Below, piece by piece: positions 35,231 through 44,294 of a DNA stretch of 64,000 bases. The notes under the pieces were generated by a model, which had not been told where the DNA came from, did not search any database, and saw nothing but the letters and a program-made list of their open reading frames with translations. The stretch comes from MSPOR6 sp964652195 (GTDB lineage: Bacteria > Poribacteria > WGA-4E > WGA-3G). Where the stretch lies: contig CAZZBB010000046.1 in NCBI GenBank assembly GCA_964652195.1, forward strand, positions 77,343 to 141,342. Reading direction: 5' to 3'. Position 1 is the stretch's first letter. Each line of letters opens with the position of its first letter. The translations under genes and the position numbers were made by a program.

Positions 35231-35905
35231 ATGAGAAATCAATTGCATCCTAAAATTGTTGGCATTTTGCTTGCTGCAGGATTGTCGACGAGGATGGGAC
35301 AACCAAAACAATTATTACCATTCGGTAACAGCACAATCATAGAGACCGTAATTGACAATATGGTGTCTTCAAAATTCGATGATGTTAGAGTGGTTTTAGG
35401 TCATTGTGCTCAGGAAATAGAAGAGCTAATAGGAGATTTGGGTGTAAAGACTGTATACAATCCTAATTATAGAGATGGAATGCTATCCTCAGCACAAATT
35501 GGTATTAGCTCAATTAACTTTCCCTTAATATCAAAAACATCAACTATTTCGAGTGAGAAATCAAATGATACGAACAGAGACGCTTTTTCACTCATGCTGG
35601 TTGATCAACCTTTCATTACTACTGAACTGATAAACAAAACCATTGATGGGTATAGAGATTCAAGAAAAGAGATTACGATTCCCAGTTACAATTATCAGAG
35701 AGGACATCCCGTAATTTTCCACCATAAATATGTTAAGGAGATTGTATCTTTAGACGATGATAGTGGTGGGATTAGATCGTTGTATAAATCCAATGCAGAC
35801 GAGATACATTACGTAAATGTAGATACCGATTATATTCTAAAAGATATTGATTTTCCTGATGATTATACAAAAGCCATACAAGAGAGTATAAATAGAAATA
35901 GTTAA
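35231..35905 (+). CDS. mocA: MocA-type nucleotidyltransferase (molybdenum cofactor)
   Basis: 224 residues, cytoplasmic. The nucleotide-binding signature LLAAGLSTRMGQPKQLLPFG (13-32) identifies the MobA-like transferase family. LMLVDQPFI and RGHPVIF point to MocA, which joins CMP to molybdopterin to make the cytosine dinucleotide cofactor of xanthine-dehydrogenase-type enzymes. It is 3 bases after the acylphosphatase gene and 16 bases before a MoxR/CoxD-type ATPase, the usual partner in maturation of such enzymes. A middle insertion (about residues 98-115, Ser/Thr rich) is unusual. No molybdenum hydroxylase is in the window. Confidence 0.88.
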   Translation: MRNQLHPKIVGILLAAGLSTRMGQPKQLLPFGNSTIIETVIDNMVSSKFDDVRVVLGHCAQEIEELIGDLGVKTVYNPNYRDGMLSSAQIGISSINFPLISKTSTISSEKSNDTNRDAFSLMLVDQPFITTELINKTIDGYRDSRKEITIPSYNYQRGHPVIFHHKYVKEIVSLDDDSGGIRSLYKSNADEIHYVNVDTDYILKDIDFPDDYTKAIQESINRNS

Positions 35906-35921
35906 TCATCAATACCTAATT

Positions 35922-36794
35922 ATGTTTGAATCAATAGAAAACGTACAAAATACATGTGAAAAACATGATTATATAGCTGACAAAGGTTTAGCAACCACTT
36001 TGTATCTTGCACATCATCTGAAAAAACCAATCTTTTTGGAAGGTGAACCTGGGGTTGGAAAAACTGAAGTGGCAAAAGTACTGGCGGATGCAACTGGAGC
36101 AAAGTTAATTCGGTTACAATGTTATGAAGGTTTAGATGCAAATAGTGCATTATATGAGTGGAACTACACACGACAGATATTACAACTCCGCATTGATGAA
36201 GCACAGGGTCGAGATAAACAAGAGATAGGAACAGATCTATTTAGTGAGAAATTTCTGCTCAAACGTCCATTACTTGAAGCAATCCAAGGCGATGGAAACC
36301 TTCCACCTGTATTGTTAATTGATGAAGTAGATAGAAGTGATAGTGAATTTGAGGCATTTCTACTTGAAATCCTATCAGATTATCAAATAACAATACCTGA
36401 AATCGGAACTATTAGTGCAAAACATGTTCCTTACGTTATACTAACTTCTAACCGTACTCGTGAGGTACATGAAGCATTAAAAAGGAGATGTCTATATCAA
36501 TGGATAGATTATCCAACAGAAGAGAAAGAGCTGGCAATAGTTCAGACAAAACTACCTGAATTAAATGACAACTTAGCACATCAATTATGTCGTATGATGC
36601 AATTTTGGAGAGAAGGTGAATACTATAAGAAACCAGGGGTAGCAGAAACCTTAGATTGGGGCTTAGCAATCTTAGCTCTTGGTAAAGAACAACTCGATCC
36701 AGAATTAGTTGCTGAAACACTTGGCTGTGTTTTTAAATACCAAGATGATATACAACGCGCTTCGACTGTAGCACTGGATGAAATGATAAAATAG
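35922..36794 (+). CDS. MoxR-family AAA+ ATPase, CoxD-like
   Basis: 290 residues. Walker A is GEPGVGKTEVAKVLA (about 39-53), Walker B is LLIDEVDRSD, sensor 1 is VILTSNRTREVHEALKRRC. GLDANSALYEWNYTRQIL is typical for MoxR proteins. These chaperone-like ATPases help insert cofactors. The CoxD type matures the active site of CO-dehydrogenase-like molybdenum enzymes and normally works with a VWA-domain protein (CoxE). Here it follows mocA by 16 bases, but no VWA gene follows; an oxygenase gene starts 71 bases later. Confidence 0.92.
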   Translation: MFESIENVQNTCEKHDYIADKGLATTLYLAHHLKKPIFLEGEPGVGKTEVAKVLADATGAKLIRLQCYEGLDANSALYEWNYTRQILQLRIDEAQGRDKQEIGTDLFSEKFLLKRPLLEAIQGDGNLPPVLLIDEVDRSDSEFEAFLLEILSDYQITIPEIGTISAKHVPYVILTSNRTREVHEALKRRCLYQWIDYPTEEKELAIVQTKLPELNDNLAHQLCRMMQFWREGEYYKKPGVAETLDWGLAILALGKEQLDPELVAETLGCVFKYQDDIQRASTVALDEMIK

Positions 36795-36865
36795 GGATGA
36801 AGACTTTAAAGAGTGTTTAACTATACATCACACAACATTGAATTCGACAACACATGGAGAAAACC

Positions 36866-37702
36866 ATGACCAATAATTCTGAATGGAATCCTGCCGAACC
36901 TGATTTAGCAACCATTTGCAATACTTATAAAGACCCTATATATACATTATCGCAGGCAGAAATACCTGCTATTATTCTTAGGAATGCATATTCTCCTGAA
37001 CAGTGTCACGGACTTATTGATAGATTCACGTATATGGGTTTAATGCGTGATGAAAATGAGTTAAATTCCGCAGACAAACGGACACGTATTGATATAGGTA
37101 CAAGTCTTGGTAATCGTGGAAGTAAGAAGCAGCATTTTTTTGCCCATGCTGAGGCTACACATCATCTATTCAAGTTTCTTTTTCAAGGTTTTGATAATCC
37201 TGTGGATTTAATATATGATTCATTATCTGCTGTTTCTCCTGGGAAGGATGTTAAAATAGCGAGAGAGCCAGATGGTTCTCTTTATGGTCCTGCAATCTTC
37301 AGAGTTCATTATGAAACGCATTCCTATAAACCCCATATTGATAGTGTAAAATATCGTGAACAAAGAACGGATTATGCTGTTTATCGTTTTCAACACCAAT
37401 TTGCAGGGGTGCTATGTATACAAAATGCTGATGAAAATGGAAAAGGTACGCAGGCTATATTGCACAGATGTCTCTGGTCTGAGGAGATTCAACCCTATAT
37501 CGCAGAAGAAACATTTGATCAGTATGCAAAACAGAATAATATTGAGAATTGCCAAGTGGAATTACAACAAGGCGATCTCTACTTTTTCAATACGCAATGT
37601 ATACATGAAGTACCACCTGTTCAAGGTAACCGGGCAAGAATAGTCTTAGCAGTGTTTATTGGGTATTCACCTGATGATAATGAGATATATGTATGGTCAT
37701 AG
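36866..37702 (+). CDS. 2OG-Fe(II) oxygenase family protein
   Basis: 278 residues from ATG 36866, chosen because GGAG lies 6 bases upstream; the ATG at 36854 has no such site. The iron triad is complete: H157-x-D159 in YKPHIDSV and distal H247 in CIHEVPP, followed by an arginine in GNRARIVLAVFIGY for 2-oxoglutarate. The C-terminal layout resembles prolyl-hydroxylase-like enzymes. Unlike the PhyH paralog at 4716, all ligands are kept. The substrate is unknown, and the neighbours do not point to a pathway. Confidence 0.85.
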   Translation: MTNNSEWNPAEPDLATICNTYKDPIYTLSQAEIPAIILRNAYSPEQCHGLIDRFTYMGLMRDENELNSADKRTRIDIGTSLGNRGSKKQHFFAHAEATHHLFKFLFQGFDNPVDLIYDSLSAVSPGKDVKIAREPDGSLYGPAIFRVHYETHSYKPHIDSVKYREQRTDYAVYRFQHQFAGVLCIQNADENGKGTQAILHRCLWSEEIQPYIAEETFDQYAKQNNIENCQVELQQGDLYFFNTQCIHEVPPVQGNRARIVLAVFIGYSPDDNEIYVWS

Positions 37703-37925
37703 GTCAATCTTACACTGTTTGCTGATTTGTCACCTATCTATAATGAGTAATATTTGATAATTCCATGAAAATGTGATAAATTAACTCAAGATGTTATATT
37801 TCAGTATCTATTGATGAGTTCCATACAACTGATAAATCTAAATGAATTCAAATCAATAGTAAAATTAAATGAACAGTTATTAATCCTATATAAGAACATT
37901 TTAGGTTAGGTTTTAGGAGCATTAT

Positions 37926-38981
37926 ATGCCGGTTGTTTCTCACATTGTTCTGAGAAAATTCGTATACGATATCTATCGAGCCGCAGGTGGTAACGAAGAA
38001 GACGCAAAAATTGTAAGTGATCATGTTGTAGATTCAAATTTATTTGGTCACGATTCACACGGGGTAATCAATGCTCCAAACTATATCGGTGGAATGGCTG
38101 GTGGACCATCTGTTGATAAGTTGGAGATCGTCAGAGAAAGCGGGGCTGCAACTGTAATAAATGTAAACGGTGCATTAGGTATGGTAGCTGCACGTAAAGC
38201 TATGGAAATGGCAGTTGAAAAAGCAAAATCTTGTACCATCGGTGCAGTTGGACTACATAGATGTGGACATGCTGGTCGGATGGGTGAATATCCTCCAATA
38301 GCAGCAAATGCAGGGATGATCGGTATTGTTTTACTAAATGGTGGAGGACGATTTATGCATCCACATGGGGGTACTTCACGGAGATTACCTCCCAATCCAA
38401 TTGCTATTTCAGTACCACGTACAAATGGTGAACCACTACTACTTGATATGACACTCAGTGTGGTTGCAGGGGGTAAACTCCTTGTTCAGTCTGCACGTGA
38501 AGAACCGATTCCAGAAGGATGGATGATAGATTCTGATGGTAATGCAATCACTGATCCTGATGTATTTCGAGATCGTCCACAGGATACCGCAGTAATGCCG
38601 CTTGGAGGTTTTCAGTTCGGTCATAAGGGGTTTGGACTTGGAGTTATGATTGATGCTATTGCTGGTGGTCTATCATGGTCAGGTTGTAGTCGTGAATCAC
38701 CAACACGTGGAGCAAGTGGTATTGTAATGTTTGCAATAAAAATAGAAGATTTTATTGACTTAGTAGATTATGAACAAGAAATCGAATATCTTATTGAATG
38801 GGTAAAATCATCTGAAACATTACCTGGAACTGAAGAAATTTATGTTCCTGGGGATTTTGAACAACGAAGCCGTGAAAAAAGAGAAAAAGAAGGTATACCA
38901 ATTGAAGAACCGACATGGAATAAACTTGTTGAATCAGCCGAACGCTATAATGTAACTATTCCTACCACGCTCTTCTCATAG
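37926..38981 (+). CDS. Malate/L-lactate dehydrogenase family (Ldh2) oxidoreductase
   Basis: 351 residues, NAD(P)-dependent, cytoplasmic. The family signature LFGHDSHGVINAP (about 38-50) contains the catalytic histidine. GAVGLHRCGHAGRMGEYPPIAA and RLPPNPIAISVP are other family blocks, and GHKGFGLGVMIDAIAGGLSWSG is the C-terminal one. Relatives act on malate, lactate, ureidoglycolate and other 2-hydroxy acids; specificity is not readable. Start ATG with TTTTAGGAGC upstream. It stands alone between an oxygenase and two lipoproteins. Confidence 0.93.
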   Translation: MPVVSHIVLRKFVYDIYRAAGGNEEDAKIVSDHVVDSNLFGHDSHGVINAPNYIGGMAGGPSVDKLEIVRESGAATVINVNGALGMVAARKAMEMAVEKAKSCTIGAVGLHRCGHAGRMGEYPPIAANAGMIGIVLLNGGGRFMHPHGGTSRRLPPNPIAISVPRTNGEPLLLDMTLSVVAGGKLLVQSAREEPIPEGWMIDSDGNAITDPDVFRDRPQDTAVMPLGGFQFGHKGFGLGVMIDAIAGGLSWSGCSRESPTRGASGIVMFAIKIEDFIDLVDYEQEIEYLIEWVKSSETLPGTEEIYVPGDFEQRSREKREKEGIPIEEPTWNKLVESAERYNVTIPTTLFS

Positions 38982-39041
38982 AATTTAACATAGAGGGATA
39001 GGTCATCTCACAATCTGCAATAACCTAATTAGGAGATTCCA

Positions 39042-39635
39042 ATGAAACATTTAGTTCTATTATCAATTCTGTTTATTGTAGTCTTAGGATGTGCAGTCCT
39101 AAATCAACCAACATTTGAAATTCCTTTTACAAAACTCAGTAGTGTTACAAATCCTAAAATGGTTGATGGAAATTTAAACACTGTTAGCACTTTCGTTGCG
39201 ACAGGACATGTTGAAAAAAAATATCAGAATGTGCCAGTTACACCCGGTCGATTTATTCAAAGTGAAAGAAGATATACTACGAATGTTATAGGACGGCGTA
39301 CCATAGCAGAAATAAAACTTGATGAACCTACATATATTTCCTTTGTTGAGGTATATCCTGCTTCTCGTATTCCTAATTTAGCCTTAATTACAACATCTGA
39401 AGATCCACCAAGATTTGATACAAATTTTGATGTCGTTCGTGATAAATATCATTTCAATGTTGAGGGAACAAAACCTGTGAAATTCGAGATTAACCGTGAG
39501 ATTTTATACCTTCGATTAACAGCAGATGGAATTGAAGATAAATTTAACTCTACACGGGAACGTGATAGAAATAAAAGTGTACATATACCACTTAAGGGGG
39601 CTTCAATAAGAGAGGTAAAATTTTATGCTCGATAG
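39042..39635 (+). CDS. Lipoprotein, discoidin-like, copy 1
   Basis: 197 residues with lipobox VLGC (C17). The mature part has NPKMVDGNLNT, IAEIKLDEPTYISFVEVYPASRIPNLAL, ILYLRLTADGIEDK and a final IREVKFYAR. This layout (variable loop, then strands around a ligand face) recalls F5/8 type C folds, which bind sugars or surfaces, but the match is only by eye. The downstream gene is a paralog overlapping by 11 bases. Start behind AGGAG. Confidence 0.65.
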   Translation: MKHLVLLSILFIVVLGCAVLNQPTFEIPFTKLSSVTNPKMVDGNLNTVSTFVATGHVEKKYQNVPVTPGRFIQSERRYTTNVIGRRTIAEIKLDEPTYISFVEVYPASRIPNLALITTSEDPPRFDTNFDVVRDKYHFNVEGTKPVKFEINREILYLRLTADGIEDKFNSTRERDRNKSVHIPLKGASIREVKFYAR

Positions 39636-40251
39636 AAAATTACACATAATCACTACTGCAGTATTCATACTGACTTTTACGCTACAAGGTTGTGCGATTC
39701 TTCAAAATGCCCCTGTAATGGAGATACAGCCATCCCGCCTAACATCTTCTAACCCCAATATGGTAGATGGTGATTTATCCACAATTGGGACTTTCCTGGC
39801 AAAAGGTAAGATTCGTAAGAAATATTTTGCTCCAAGAACAGTTCAAGCCAAATCTAACCGTAATAATTATCAAGTGGAAATTGACGGAACACTAAAAACA
39901 GATACTTTGATCAAACTGGATAAACCTACATACATCGCATATATTGAAGTCCATACTGCATCGGATATTCCAAAACTTGCTTTGGATTTTACTGCAGAAG
40001 AGAAATCTCCTCAATGGAATAATTCTTTTATCCAACTACAACAACACAGACATACGGATGTTAAAAACCACAAAATTATAAGATATGATATTAGACAGAA
40101 GATTCTATATCTACGGATCACAGCAGATGGAATTGAGGATATACAAAATAAGACCCATTCAAATATTTCTGACAGTATATTTAGAAATGAAACGATTACT
40201 CCTTTGAAGGGTGGTAAAATACGAGAGGTTAAATTCTACGAACGCCAATAA
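39625..40251 (+). CDS. Lipoprotein, discoidin-like, copy 2
   Basis: 208 residues with lipobox LQGC (C23). It repeats the blocks of the preceding gene: NPNMVDGDLSTIGTF, IKLDKPTYIAYIEVHTASDIPKLAL, ILYLRITADGIEDI, IREVKFYERQ. Its ATG lies inside the last codons of copy 1 with AGAGAGG upstream, so translation is coupled. A tandem duplication followed by divergence of the middle loop is the simplest history. Function unknown; perhaps two subunits of one surface complex. Confidence 0.65.
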   Translation: MLDRKLHIITTAVFILTFTLQGCAILQNAPVMEIQPSRLTSSNPNMVDGDLSTIGTFLAKGKIRKKYFAPRTVQAKSNRNNYQVEIDGTLKTDTLIKLDKPTYIAYIEVHTASDIPKLALDFTAEEKSPQWNNSFIQLQQHRHTDVKNHKIIRYDIRQKILYLRITADGIEDIQNKTHSNISDSIFRNETITPLKGGKIREVKFYERQ

Positions 40252-40424
40252 TATTGTTCTTGTTTTATATTACATTCTTATGTATAATATCACAGTCTTA
40301 TCAAGCTGAACAATCTGTTTGCTTTACTCAAAACTACATAATTAAACGTCGACATTGATTTTACTTTAATCTTATTCTGAATAGTGTGTATTTACACATT
40401 AATCTTAGGAGGAAAAAATCCCAT

Positions 40425-41435
40425 TTGGAAAAACATGAAATAAAGGGTGTTCCGATTCAGAACAACGCTGAAGTACAAGCATTATTCGGCAATAGTGATG
40501 AATTCATAAAAATCATAGAGGACGATTTTGATGTTCGCGTTGTCTTAAAAAGTGATTCTATTGCTGTTCTTGGTGACAATCAACAACAGGTAAATAGAGT
40601 CATATCGGTATTGGAATCATTACTTTACCGAATACGGAAAGGTGAACGAATACTAACAACTGATATAAATTATCTTATCCGGGCATCTGAGTCTGATGAT
40701 ACAGACACCTTAGATCAGAGTCCGGCTGAATCTATCCCCGTTTTTTCGAAACGAGGTGTAATTCGTCCAAAAACCTCTGGTCAAAAACGCTATGTCGAGG
40801 CAATCAAAAACAACGATCTCGTATTCGGAATAGGTCCAGCTGGTACAGGGAAAACATACCTTGCGATGGCAATGGCAGTTTCCGCTCTAAAAAATGGGCA
40901 GGTAAGCCGGATAATTCTAACCAGGCCAGCTGTTGAGGCTGGAGAAAGACTCGGATTTCTACCAGGGGATATTGCAGCAAAAGTTGACCCATATCTAAGA
41001 CCACTATATGATGCATTATATGATATGATGCCTCCTGATTCACTTGATAATTATATCGAAAGAAATATTATTGAAGTTGCACCTATTGCATTTATGCGTG
41101 GAAGGACGCTAAACAATTCATTCGTCGTTCTTGACGAAGCGCAGAATGCCACAATTGAACAAATGAAGATGTTTCTTACCCGTCTCGGTTTCGACTCAAA
41201 AGCAGTCGTAACCGGTGATATAACCCAAACTGACCTACCTACACACAAGATCTCTGGACTCGCAGACGCTCAAGAAGTACTCGATGGTATCAAAGGTATT
41301 CATTTCATATACTTTACTAAGGTGGATGTAGTACGACATGAATTAGTACAGCGAATCATTGAAGCGTATGAACGAACTACGCCTCCCCCTGAAGTGAAAG
41401 AAATATTAGCCGAAACCAAGGAATCTGAAGGGTAA
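40425..41435 (+). CDS. phoH: PhoH-like ATPase (PhoL/YbeZ type)
   Basis: 336 residues from TTG 40425, which follows AGGAGG by about 12 bases; an in-frame ATG at 40386 lies before that site. The N-terminal KH-like part is followed by the PhoH domain: VFGIGPAGTGKTYLAMAMA (Walker A), LTRPAVEAGERLGFLPGD, FVVLDEAQNATIEQMKMFLTR (Walker B), VVTGDITQTDLP. These proteins act with YbeY in RNA metabolism and ribosome quality control. The ybeY gene starts 5 bases downstream, the common arrangement. Confidence 0.95.
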   Translation: MEKHEIKGVPIQNNAEVQALFGNSDEFIKIIEDDFDVRVVLKSDSIAVLGDNQQQVNRVISVLESLLYRIRKGERILTTDINYLIRASESDDTDTLDQSPAESIPVFSKRGVIRPKTSGQKRYVEAIKNNDLVFGIGPAGTGKTYLAMAMAVSALKNGQVSRIILTRPAVEAGERLGFLPGDIAAKVDPYLRPLYDALYDMMPPDSLDNYIERNIIEVAPIAFMRGRTLNNSFVVLDEAQNATIEQMKMFLTRLGFDSKAVVTGDITQTDLPTHKISGLADAQEVLDGIKGIHFIYFTKVDVVRHELVQRIIEAYERTTPPPEVKEILAETKESEG

Positions 41436-41440
41436 CGACT

Positions 41441-41878
41441 TTGATCGACGTTACCAATGATAGTAACAATATTTCCTTTGATGTTGAATTGGTCTATAAT
41501 GCAATCAGAATTACACTAAACGCACATAATCTTGATAAGTGTGAAGTAAGTGTTCTGCTAACTGATGACTCTCGCATTAGAGAATTAAATCGTGATTACC
41601 GTGGAATAGACTCCCCTACCGATGTATTGGCTTTTGCAATGCATGATGACCAAGAAAGTAAGAATCTAAATCCAAATATCCTTGGCGATATTGTTATATC
41701 ACTCGAAACAGCAGAACGGCAAGCAGAGGCAGCACACCATTCATGGGATAGGGAAGTAGTCATTCTTACAATCCACGGAATACTTCATCTGATTGGGTAT
41801 GATCATAAAACACAAGAAGAAGCAAATATAATGTTTGAAAAACAGGATTACCTATTAAAGAGTATTTGTTACGGCTAA
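41441..41878 (+). CDS. ybeY: YbeY endoribonuclease (rRNA maturation)
   Basis: 145 residues, cytoplasmic metalloenzyme needed for 16S rRNA 3'-end processing. The zinc motif HGILHLIGYDH (H-x-3-H-x-5-H) is complete, and the upstream YRGIDSPTDVLAFAM block is typical. Start is TTG 41441 behind GAAGGG. It sits in the conserved order phoH-ybeY-corC. Confidence 0.95.
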   Translation: MIDVTNDSNNISFDVELVYNAIRITLNAHNLDKCEVSVLLTDDSRIRELNRDYRGIDSPTDVLAFAMHDDQESKNLNPNILGDIVISLETAERQAEAAHHSWDREVVILTIHGILHLIGYDHKTQEEANIMFEKQDYLLKSICYG

Positions 41879-41986
41879 TCATCACCTATTTTTAAACTAT
41901 CTGTATGTTCAACGAAGTTAACACTGATTATTCTAATTGTATTTGTTCATACACAATTAAATGATATTGGAGGTGTAAATTCACGT

Positions 41987-43267
41987 TTGGATGACCAACA
42001 CATAGCTACAAGATTAGTTCTCTTAGGCATACTGTTGATATTAAATGCTCTATTTTCTGCTGCTGAAGCATTGCTTGCACGATTGACACGTTCTGATATA
42101 TTGGAATTTGCTGAGGAAGGTGGGAAAAGGTACGAAGTGTTAACATCACTACTACGCTACCCTCGTCGATATTCATTAACTATTATTACAGCAAAAACTT
42201 TATTGATAGTCGCGAGTGTCTTGCTGGTAATACAGTTTCCATTACATCCATTAATAGAAGTTGGTATTGCTGCTTTCCTATTGGTCGTTTTTACCGAATT
42301 ATTTCCTAAAAACTACGTCCAAGGGAGTCCAAGCGGCGCTACTATTCAAGCATTACGTGCTTTACGGATCGTATATTGGGGTGGATTTCTGATTCTAACC
42401 CCTTTAAACTACATTGTTAATATACTTGTACGGATTATAGGGGGAAAGAGCACTTCAGCACAAGATAGTCTTGTATCACCAGAAGTTTTGGAGACCCTGG
42501 ATAACGTGGCAGACAGTCAAGATATATTAGAACCCGATGACCGTGAAATGATTTCAAGGATTTTGGATTTACCAGACAAAGTCGCTCGTGAGATCATGGT
42601 TGCTCGTACAGATATGGTTTGTCTTGATCTTTCAACTCCTGAAGAGGAAGTATTGCAGACTACGATTGCGTGTCGGCATACACGTATACCTATATACGAA
42701 GAAACCATTGACCAGATCGTTGGGATACTGCATGTCAAAGATATGTTGGATTGTTGGGCAGAAGATAAACCCGTAATACTTCATCATCTCATCGTAGATA
42801 GACAACCATTTTTTACGCCAGAAAGTAAAAATATATCTGAGTTGTTCAGAGAATTACGGGAACACAAACAACACATTGCAATCGTCGTTGACGAATATGG
42901 TGGTACCGCGGGAATCATAACTCTTGAGAATATCATTGAAGAGATTGTCGGAGAAATACAAGATGAAGATGAAGTAGATGAACAAGATGAATATATCCAA
43001 ATTAGTTCTGATGTTTACTCTGTTGATGCAAGATTAAACCTTGTCGAATTGAATGAAAAGCTTGAAACAGAACTGGAAGCAGAAAATATAGATACAATTG
43101 GTGGATTTATTGTTGACCACCTTGGTAGAGTCCCTGACAAGGATGAAGTATTTACTTATCGAGGGATTAACTTTACGATATTGGAGGCTGATGAGCGAAG
43201 GATTCAAAGAATACAAATTCAGATGCCTAAAACATCTGAATTGGATGATGCTCAGGATAAGACTTGA
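41987..43267 (+). CDS. CorC/HlyC-type transporter-associated protein (CNNM, CBS, CorC domains)
   Basis: 426 residues. Four membrane segments of the DUF21/CNNM domain (1-165) are followed by two CBS domains (about 200-325, VAREIMVARTDMVCLDLST and HIAIVVDEYGGTAGIITLENIIEEIVGEI) and a C-terminal CorC/HlyC domain (IDTIGGFIVDHLGRVPDKDE). Proteins of this type are linked to magnesium or cobalt efflux and membrane stress. Start TTG 41987 behind GGAGGTG. Third gene of the phoH-ybeY-corC block. Confidence 0.92.
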   Translation: MDDQHIATRLVLLGILLILNALFSAAEALLARLTRSDILEFAEEGGKRYEVLTSLLRYPRRYSLTIITAKTLLIVASVLLVIQFPLHPLIEVGIAAFLLVVFTELFPKNYVQGSPSGATIQALRALRIVYWGGFLILTPLNYIVNILVRIIGGKSTSAQDSLVSPEVLETLDNVADSQDILEPDDREMISRILDLPDKVAREIMVARTDMVCLDLSTPEEEVLQTTIACRHTRIPIYEETIDQIVGILHVKDMLDCWAEDKPVILHHLIVDRQPFFTPESKNISELFRELREHKQHIAIVVDEYGGTAGIITLENIIEEIVGEIQDEDEVDEQDEYIQISSDVYSVDARLNLVELNEKLETELEAENIDTIGGFIVDHLGRVPDKDEVFTYRGINFTILEADERRIQRIQIQMPKTSELDDAQDKT

Positions 43268-43293
43268 CATTTTTGCATAAACAGAGGTATAAT
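43264..43293 (+). promoter_or_regulatory. Sigma-70-type promoter of tRNA-Pro
   Basis: TTGACA (43264-43269) and TATAAT (43288-43293) match both consensus hexamers exactly with an 18-base spacer. Transcription should start near 43300, about 10 bases before the tRNA. Confidence 0.88.
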
Positions 43294-43309
43294 TTACATT
43301 ATACGATTA

Positions 43310-43384
<75 letters not shown>

Positions 43385-43437
43385 TTATATCCTTCCTAAT
43401 AATAGTGTGTTAATTAAGTTCTTCACACATCAAAAAC

Positions 43438-44232
43438 ATGCCTGTTCATAAAACCCCTGCGATTGTAATTCGCACCTATCCATTACAAGATTCCCATAAA
43501 ATCATCACTTTCTATACGCCTGAACATGGAAAAGTTAAAGTCGTTGCCTACGGTGTAAAAAACCCTAAGAGCAAACTTAGTGGTAGTTTAGAGTTGCTTA
43601 ACCACGGAATGCTCCTTTTTAATTACAAAGAAAATAGAGATCTCCAAAATCTCACCAGTTTTGATATAATTGAAGGTTTTGATGGAATTCGTTCCGATTT
43701 TACACGGATCACATACGGCTGCTATTTTGCTGAATTAGTTGATGCAATTACGATTGAAGGGGATGCAAATCCTGATATTTTTGATTTATTGATATATACA
43801 TATCAATTCTTATCCGAAATTAATGATGTGCCATTACTGGCAAGAGTTTTTGAAATAAAGTTTTTGGAACTGGCTGGTTTTTCTCCACAACTTACTCAAT
43901 GTGCCAATTGTAGTTCAGAGGTGACCGCATTCCTACCAAAAAAATTGAAATCAAATTATTCTGGATCACCAGAAATTGTATTTAGTGTTGGACACGGAGG
44001 TGTTCTATGCATTGAATGTCATCATAGAGATACCAATGCTTTCTCAATTGCTCCTGGAAGTTGTGAACTATTAAAGACATTAAGAACATCTGACCTAACT
44101 ATGCTAAATCGGATTCGTGCTTCATCTCGTAATCATCGTGAATTGAAATTATTACTGAGTAGTTTTATTCAATACCATACTGAACGAAATATTAAAAGTC
44201 TAAAATTTATTGAAAGTGTATTAGATACATAA
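43438..44232 (+). CDS. recO: DNA repair protein RecO
   Basis: 264 residues. The N-terminal OB fold carries TPAIVIRTYPLQDSHKIITFYTPEHGKVKVVAYG and KSKLSGSLELLNHG, both typical. The C-terminal helical part has a zinc-finger-like pair, CANC near 160 and CIEC near 188. RecO loads RecA onto single-stranded DNA with RecR and anneals strands. Normal length. It follows the tRNA gene by 53 bases. Confidence 0.93.
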   Translation: MPVHKTPAIVIRTYPLQDSHKIITFYTPEHGKVKVVAYGVKNPKSKLSGSLELLNHGMLLFNYKENRDLQNLTSFDIIEGFDGIRSDFTRITYGCYFAELVDAITIEGDANPDIFDLLIYTYQFLSEINDVPLLARVFEIKFLELAGFSPQLTQCANCSSEVTAFLPKKLKSNYSGSPEIVFSVGHGGVLCIECHHRDTNAFSIAPGSCELLKTLRTSDLTMLNRIRASSRNHRELKLLLSSFIQYHTERNIKSLKFIESVLDT

Positions 44233-44294
44233 GATTTACCTACCGCACTACTATATGTACAAGTTGTATGTTATACAGAGAAAGGAGTTAAATA

